From contig CAYSEW010000005.1 of NCBI GenBank assembly GCA_964430245.1, positions 1 through 64,000 on the forward strand: DNA of 64,000 bases, given 5' to 3'. Each line of letters begins with the position of its first letter. The first letter of the stretch is position 1. The position numbers and the translations under genes were made by a program. This DNA is from CAYSEW01 sp964430245 (GTDB taxonomy: Bacteria; Bacteroidota; Bacteroidia; Flavobacteriales_D; Parvicellaceae). Below the pieces are notes generated by a model. The model searched no databases. It saw only the letters and a list, made by a program, of their open reading frames with translations, and had not been told where the DNA came from. This document shows positions 60,922 to 64,000 of the stretch, one piece after another.

Positions 60922-61743
60922 TTATTTATATTTTTCTTTCCATTTGAATGTTCGATATCTTCTATTATAAAAACCACAATTTTCAAAAGTAGTGATGTAA
61001 ACGGTATTACCATAGGATTGAATCAGCAAATCCTCTTTATCTAAAACTCCTGGGTTTGATATGTCTTTATAAAAAACCGATACCTGCTCTCCAAAGTGGA
61101 TAATATCGCCTGGTTCTAGTGTAGAAGTTTGATCTAAATATTCGTAAATTCTCTTAGGCCCTAAATACTTTAGGTTATGACCCTGTCTTCTTTTGCCGTA
61201 GATAGCCAGCTCTGCACAATCGGAACCCACTCTAAGGTCTGTTTGATGTCCATATTTACTTATGTATCTTGGAGGAAGAATAAAGGGAGTGTTGAACAAT
61301 TCTTTCAAATAATCTAAATATGTATCTGATTCTCTAACAATTAGTTGAATAACATGCTCGTGCTGAAGATGAATAGGTTTAATAGTTTCGAATGTTTTAT
61401 TATTTGATAAAGAACTTGTCTCAGAACTAAAATAGTAGGTGCCAGGCTTTAACTTACCTGGTAAAAAACACAGTTGTTTTACTTTTTCGTAAAATTTTAC
61501 GTGGTAGGTAATTGGTTCATATGTATAATTAGTGAAATTATCGTATTCTCTTAAAATAGGTTTTACGCTATACCATTTGGTCTTGTTTTTTTGTCCAGGG
61601 TCTATTATAAGAGAATCATTGGTTGTTAATTCAATGCTCTTATGAGAAATTTCAGAAATAAAAATGTATTTAGCATTGATCTTATCAACTAATAAGAGAA
61701 GAAAAATCAATATAAAAATTATATTTTTTAAAAGATACTTCAT
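60922..61743 (-). CDS. secreted NlpC/P60-like protein, tentative
   Basis: The ATG at 61743 begins a signal/anchor helix (MKYLLKNIIFILIFLLLLVD); an in-frame ATG 24 bases upstream lies inside the previous gene's end. The N-terminal half is beta-rich. The C-terminal half has VGSDCAELAIYGKRRQGHNL, RIYEYLDQ, LEPGDIIHFGEQVSVFYKD and PGVLDKEDLLIQSYGN. The DCAEL Cys context and the LEPGDIIHF turn resemble NlpC/P60 cysteine peptidases, but the usual catalytic His after the turn is not evident (QVSVFYKD). It may be an inactive relative or a different family. It follows the discoidin-like gene by eight bases in a leftward operon. Confidence 0.55.
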   Translation of the reverse strand: MKYLLKNIIFILIFLLLLVDKINAKYIFISEISHKSIELTTNDSLIIDPGQKNKTKWYSVKPILREYDNFTNYTYEPITYHVKFYEKVKQLCFLPGKLKPGTYYFSSETSSLSNNKTFETIKPIHLQHEHVIQLIVRESDTYLDYLKELFNTPFILPPRYISKYGHQTDLRVGSDCAELAIYGKRRQGHNLKYLGPKRIYEYLDQTSTLEPGDIIHFGEQVSVFYKDISNPGVLDKEDLLIQSYGNTVYITTFENCGFYNRRYRTFKWKEKYK

Positions 61744-61751
61744 TGAATATA

Positions 61752-63131
61752 TCAAAAGCCTTTCCATCCTAATATGTAAACTTCAGAGATGCATACATCT
61801 TTGTATTTTTTTCCAGGATAAACATCATGAATAATGAGCATTATTTTTTTAGAAGATACACCTTCATTATTGTTTTGAAGATTAGTGCATTTTTTAAGTA
61901 TATTATAATCTTTTAATTCCTCATATTTAAAATCATCAAAAGATACATATTCTGATACAAAATGAAGAGTATTTCGATAATCACGATAAATATCATATAT
62001 AACTTCAACTTTTTTTAATCTGGCATTGTTGTAATAGGTTTCTTTATTTTTATAATAGCCGTTAAGTACCAAGAACTTATCTAAATAAAAAGTATTCTTT
62101 TCATTAAGAATAAAAACAATAGTATCTCCTATTCCGTAGCTGTTTTTTTGTCCATCGGCCCATGCTGTTCGAATATCACCATCTGTTAAATTACTTGTAG
62201 GGTAGCTGGAGGTAGGATGTGTGCAATAACTATTGATGGGTTTAATTGGGTTTTTCATCCTATGATTGGTCTTGGAGGTATCATTTACATGGTACTCAAT
62301 TGTAAGCATTGAATTCTGAGCAAGATTAAAATCAGAGGCTGAAAGACTGCATATAGAGTCTTTAAATTCTATTCCCTCAATCCCATTTATCTTCCATACC
62401 ATGGTGTCGTTGTAATTCATTAGATCTCTTACATCTATTTCAAGTTTGAAATTGTCTATCATTCCTTTACCCCAGCTAGAAGCAGGAGAAAGATCGTATC
62501 TAAATATCCTTGGGGAATAATATACCATAGGGCTTTTGCTAGTTTCTGAATCTTCATGTTGAGTAGCGACTTTATAGGTAATGATCAACTCTTTTTCAGG
62601 TTTATCATACCATTCATTGTCTTCTGTGAAAAACAATTCACTTAAATGCCATTTTCTGGCATATCGGTTAAAAGGTCCTACCATATAATCATTTACTTGT
62701 TCCTCACCATAAAATGTAATGGAATCAGTTTTGGTTATATAGCTTATAACTTCACCTCCCCATTCAATTTTAAAATCTTTTATATAATCTTGATCAAATT
62801 GTTCATTTTTAGAACCTAAACTAATTTCAGGTTCAATTCCATTCTCATAATAATCTCTAAAAATCCAGTAATCTACAGGAAACCCGTACAGTACTTTCCC
62901 ATTAAAATCTCCTTCAAAAACATATTTTACAGTTACCTCGCAATAATCATCTACTATTTTAATAAAAAGATCTTCTTTGATCACTTTAATCCTGGGTTCA
63001 TTAAGAAAACGGATGTTACCTGTTTGGTAAAAATAGGATTCATTTACAGGACCTCCATTTCCATAGGAAGTGACTGAAAATAAGGTGCATATTAGTAGGG
63101 TAAATATTAAAGCTCTTTGTGTAATATTCAT
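61752..63131 (-). CDS. secreted protein with C-terminal NADase-type glycan-binding (discoidin-like) domain
   Basis: A signal peptide (MNITQRALIFTLLICTLFSVTSYG) precedes a beta-rich first part (about 25-300) starting FIKIVDDYCEVTVKYVF, which recalls DUF4424-type secreted proteins. The C-terminal 150 residues fit the discoidin-like NADase-type glycan-binding module: PTSNLTDGDIRTAWADGQKN, SYGIGDTIVFILNEKN, FLVLNGYYKNKETYYNNARLK and DVYPGKKYKDVCISEVYIL. Modules of this type are thought to bind glycans. No catalytic domain is seen. It sits 16 bases downstream of the edge-truncated gene and eight upstream of the NlpC-like gene, so all are one transcript. Confidence 0.72.
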   Translation of the reverse strand: MNITQRALIFTLLICTLFSVTSYGNGGPVNESYFYQTGNIRFLNEPRIKVIKEDLFIKIVDDYCEVTVKYVFEGDFNGKVLYGFPVDYWIFRDYYENGIEPEISLGSKNEQFDQDYIKDFKIEWGGEVISYITKTDSITFYGEEQVNDYMVGPFNRYARKWHLSELFFTEDNEWYDKPEKELIITYKVATQHEDSETSKSPMVYYSPRIFRYDLSPASSWGKGMIDNFKLEIDVRDLMNYNDTMVWKINGIEGIEFKDSICSLSASDFNLAQNSMLTIEYHVNDTSKTNHRMKNPIKPINSYCTHPTSSYPTSNLTDGDIRTAWADGQKNSYGIGDTIVFILNEKNTFYLDKFLVLNGYYKNKETYYNNARLKKVEVIYDIYRDYRNTLHFVSEYVSFDDFKYEELKDYNILKKCTNLQNNNEGVSSKKIMLIIHDVYPGKKYKDVCISEVYILGWKGF

Positions 63132-63147
63132 GTTTTATGATTTAGTG

Positions 63148-64000
63148 TTAATTTTTCTTTTCCATAGGGGCAAAGTCAAACACTACATTGTTAATTTGAT
63201 TAAATTTATTAATGGATCTTTCAATAATAGGTTCTATTTTACCTTTAAACGCCCATGAACCAGCCCAACCTTCCTGATGAGCATCTAATAGCACATAGGC
63301 TGTTTTATTATGGATCTTAAAATAGGTAACTTTTGAGAAAACGTCATTGCCAAAAGGAGAAATTGAAGCTGCAGCAGCATTGGCACAAGCTTTAATTACA
63401 GCAGTAGTTTCATTAGTAAATGGAATACTGATACTTTTTTGAACAAAAGCCATGTCCCATAAAGGATTCCTCAGCTCTTCATTGTTTAAAAATGCATTCA
63501 TTAAGCTATTGTATTTTTCCAAATTGTAAGGTATGTATATGTTGAAATAGGTAGAATCTTTATTTGAATAAAACAGGATCTTATTTCCTTTTTCATCATA
63601 AGAATATTCTGCAACTACATCCCATCCACCATCCATTAATGCCAACTCAGTTGAATGAGTAGTAACTAACTCATTGTCTACAATAATAAAATTTGTAGCA
63701 TATGAATATTCGTATCCAATGTCAGATTGAAACACATGTCCGTTGTTGAATTCTAAACCTGCACCTTCAAATCCATATTCATATATTTTTGTACTAGGGT
63801 TATAAAAGTAATAATCCCTTCCTTCTGATTTTGCATATAGGGTTTGATGCAAAGAGAAATCCGAATTCCCATCATTATTATAATCTGAAATTTCTAACTG
63901 AAAAATAGGGCCATCCCAATAAATTTCGCAGGACGTTGTTATGTCTTGTATTAGTTGATCATTACCTTTTGAGTAAACCATAACATTAGTGATTAAGTTG
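63148..64000 (-). CDS. secreted-type protein of unknown function (5' end cut by window edge)
   Basis: An ATG exists at 63981, but the frame stays open to the window edge, reading NLITNVMVYSKG. The chain there starts in the middle of a fold with no signal, so the true start is probably outside. The segment PIFQLEISDYNNDGNSDFSL has the Asp/Asn-rich DYNNDGNSD turn of FG-GAP/EF-like Ca sites, as in XAC2610-type proteins. The C-terminal half has KACANAAAASISPFG and LLDAHQEGWAGSWAFKGKIE. No family can be assigned with confidence. It is the first visible gene of the leftward operon, 16 bases from the next. Confidence 0.65.
   Translation of the reverse strand, partial: NLITNVMVYSKGNDQLIQDITTSCEIYWDGPIFQLEISDYNNDGNSDFSLHQTLYAKSEGRDYYFYNPSTKIYEYGFEGAGLEFNNGHVFQSDIGYEYSYATNFIIVDNELVTTHSTELALMDGGWDVVAEYSYDEKGNKILFYSNKDSTYFNIYIPYNLEKYNSLMNAFLNNEELRNPLWDMAFVQKSISIPFTNETTAVIKACANAAAASISPFGNDVFSKVTYFKIHNKTAYVLLDAHQEGWAGSWAFKGKIEPIIERSINKFNQINNVVFDFAPMEKKN

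Overview
The window is AT-rich, gene-dense DNA from the phylum Bacteroidota, most likely a marine-type Flavobacteriales lineage. The evidence is seven secreted proteins with type IX secretion (T9SS) sorting domains, a PorP/SprF-family protein, a CarboxypepD_reg/TonB receptor, Bacteroidota-only or Bacteroidota-rich families (DUF2490, START-like, SiaC-type DUF1987 beside SpoIIE phosphatases), and exact TAnnTTTG promoter -7 boxes upstream of several genes. It looks like chromosomal housekeeping and envelope DNA. I see no phage, transposase, integrase or CRISPR array. Four runs of exactly 100 N interrupt genes and look like scaffold joins of unknown true length. No stretch over 300 bases lacks a gene.

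Layout. 1-1750 (minus): LemA (cut by the edge), a secreted protein and a gap-broken DNA photolyase. 1849-7711: a CAP-domain secreted protein, a duplicated-unit lipoprotein, DUF2461, a MopE-repeat T9SS protein and an Mpo1-like membrane protein. 7718-12723 (minus): an outer-membrane barrel, then a tight operon of FAD oxidoreductase, SpoIIE-type phosphatase and D-threonine-aldolase-like enzyme. 12869-15191: small secreted proteins. 15196-19942 (minus): a five-gene LolA-like / two FtsX-type permeases / ABC ATPase / beta-barrel operon, probably an envelope lipid or lipoprotein export machine. 20115-29443: a gingipain-like C25 protease, DUF1684, a TonB receptor, DUF2490, a DUF3298-like protein and imidazolonepropionase.

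29549-39856 (plus) is the most interesting block: six tightly packed genes encoding a SiaC-like regulatory phosphoprotein, a 1180-residue type-B T9SS adhesin-like protein, PorP/SprF, a PD40 propeller protein, an unknown secreted protein, and a large propeller/Y_Y_Y receptor with a cytoplasmic SpoIIE-type phosphatase. I read it as a candidate phosphoswitch-controlled surface-adhesin module.

39860-48457 is mainly housekeeping: an ABM protein, SAM hydrolase, PhoH, PurC, RibBA, two glycosyltransferases, an LptF/G permease and a START-like protein. 48595-48741 is a tRNA-Met unit with its own promoter and terminator. 48755-51730 is a two-gene T9SS cassette flanked by short repeats, with near-identical C-terminal domains. 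51749-57624 holds a TPR-SpoIIE phosphatase, a T9SS subtilase, a DUF2238 protein and an aldo/keto reductase. 57694-60397 is an ECF sigma factor with a large membrane anti-sigma-like partner. 60446-64000 (minus) is a four-gene operon with DUF1456, an NlpC/P60-like protein, a discoidin-like protein and an edge-truncated secreted protein.
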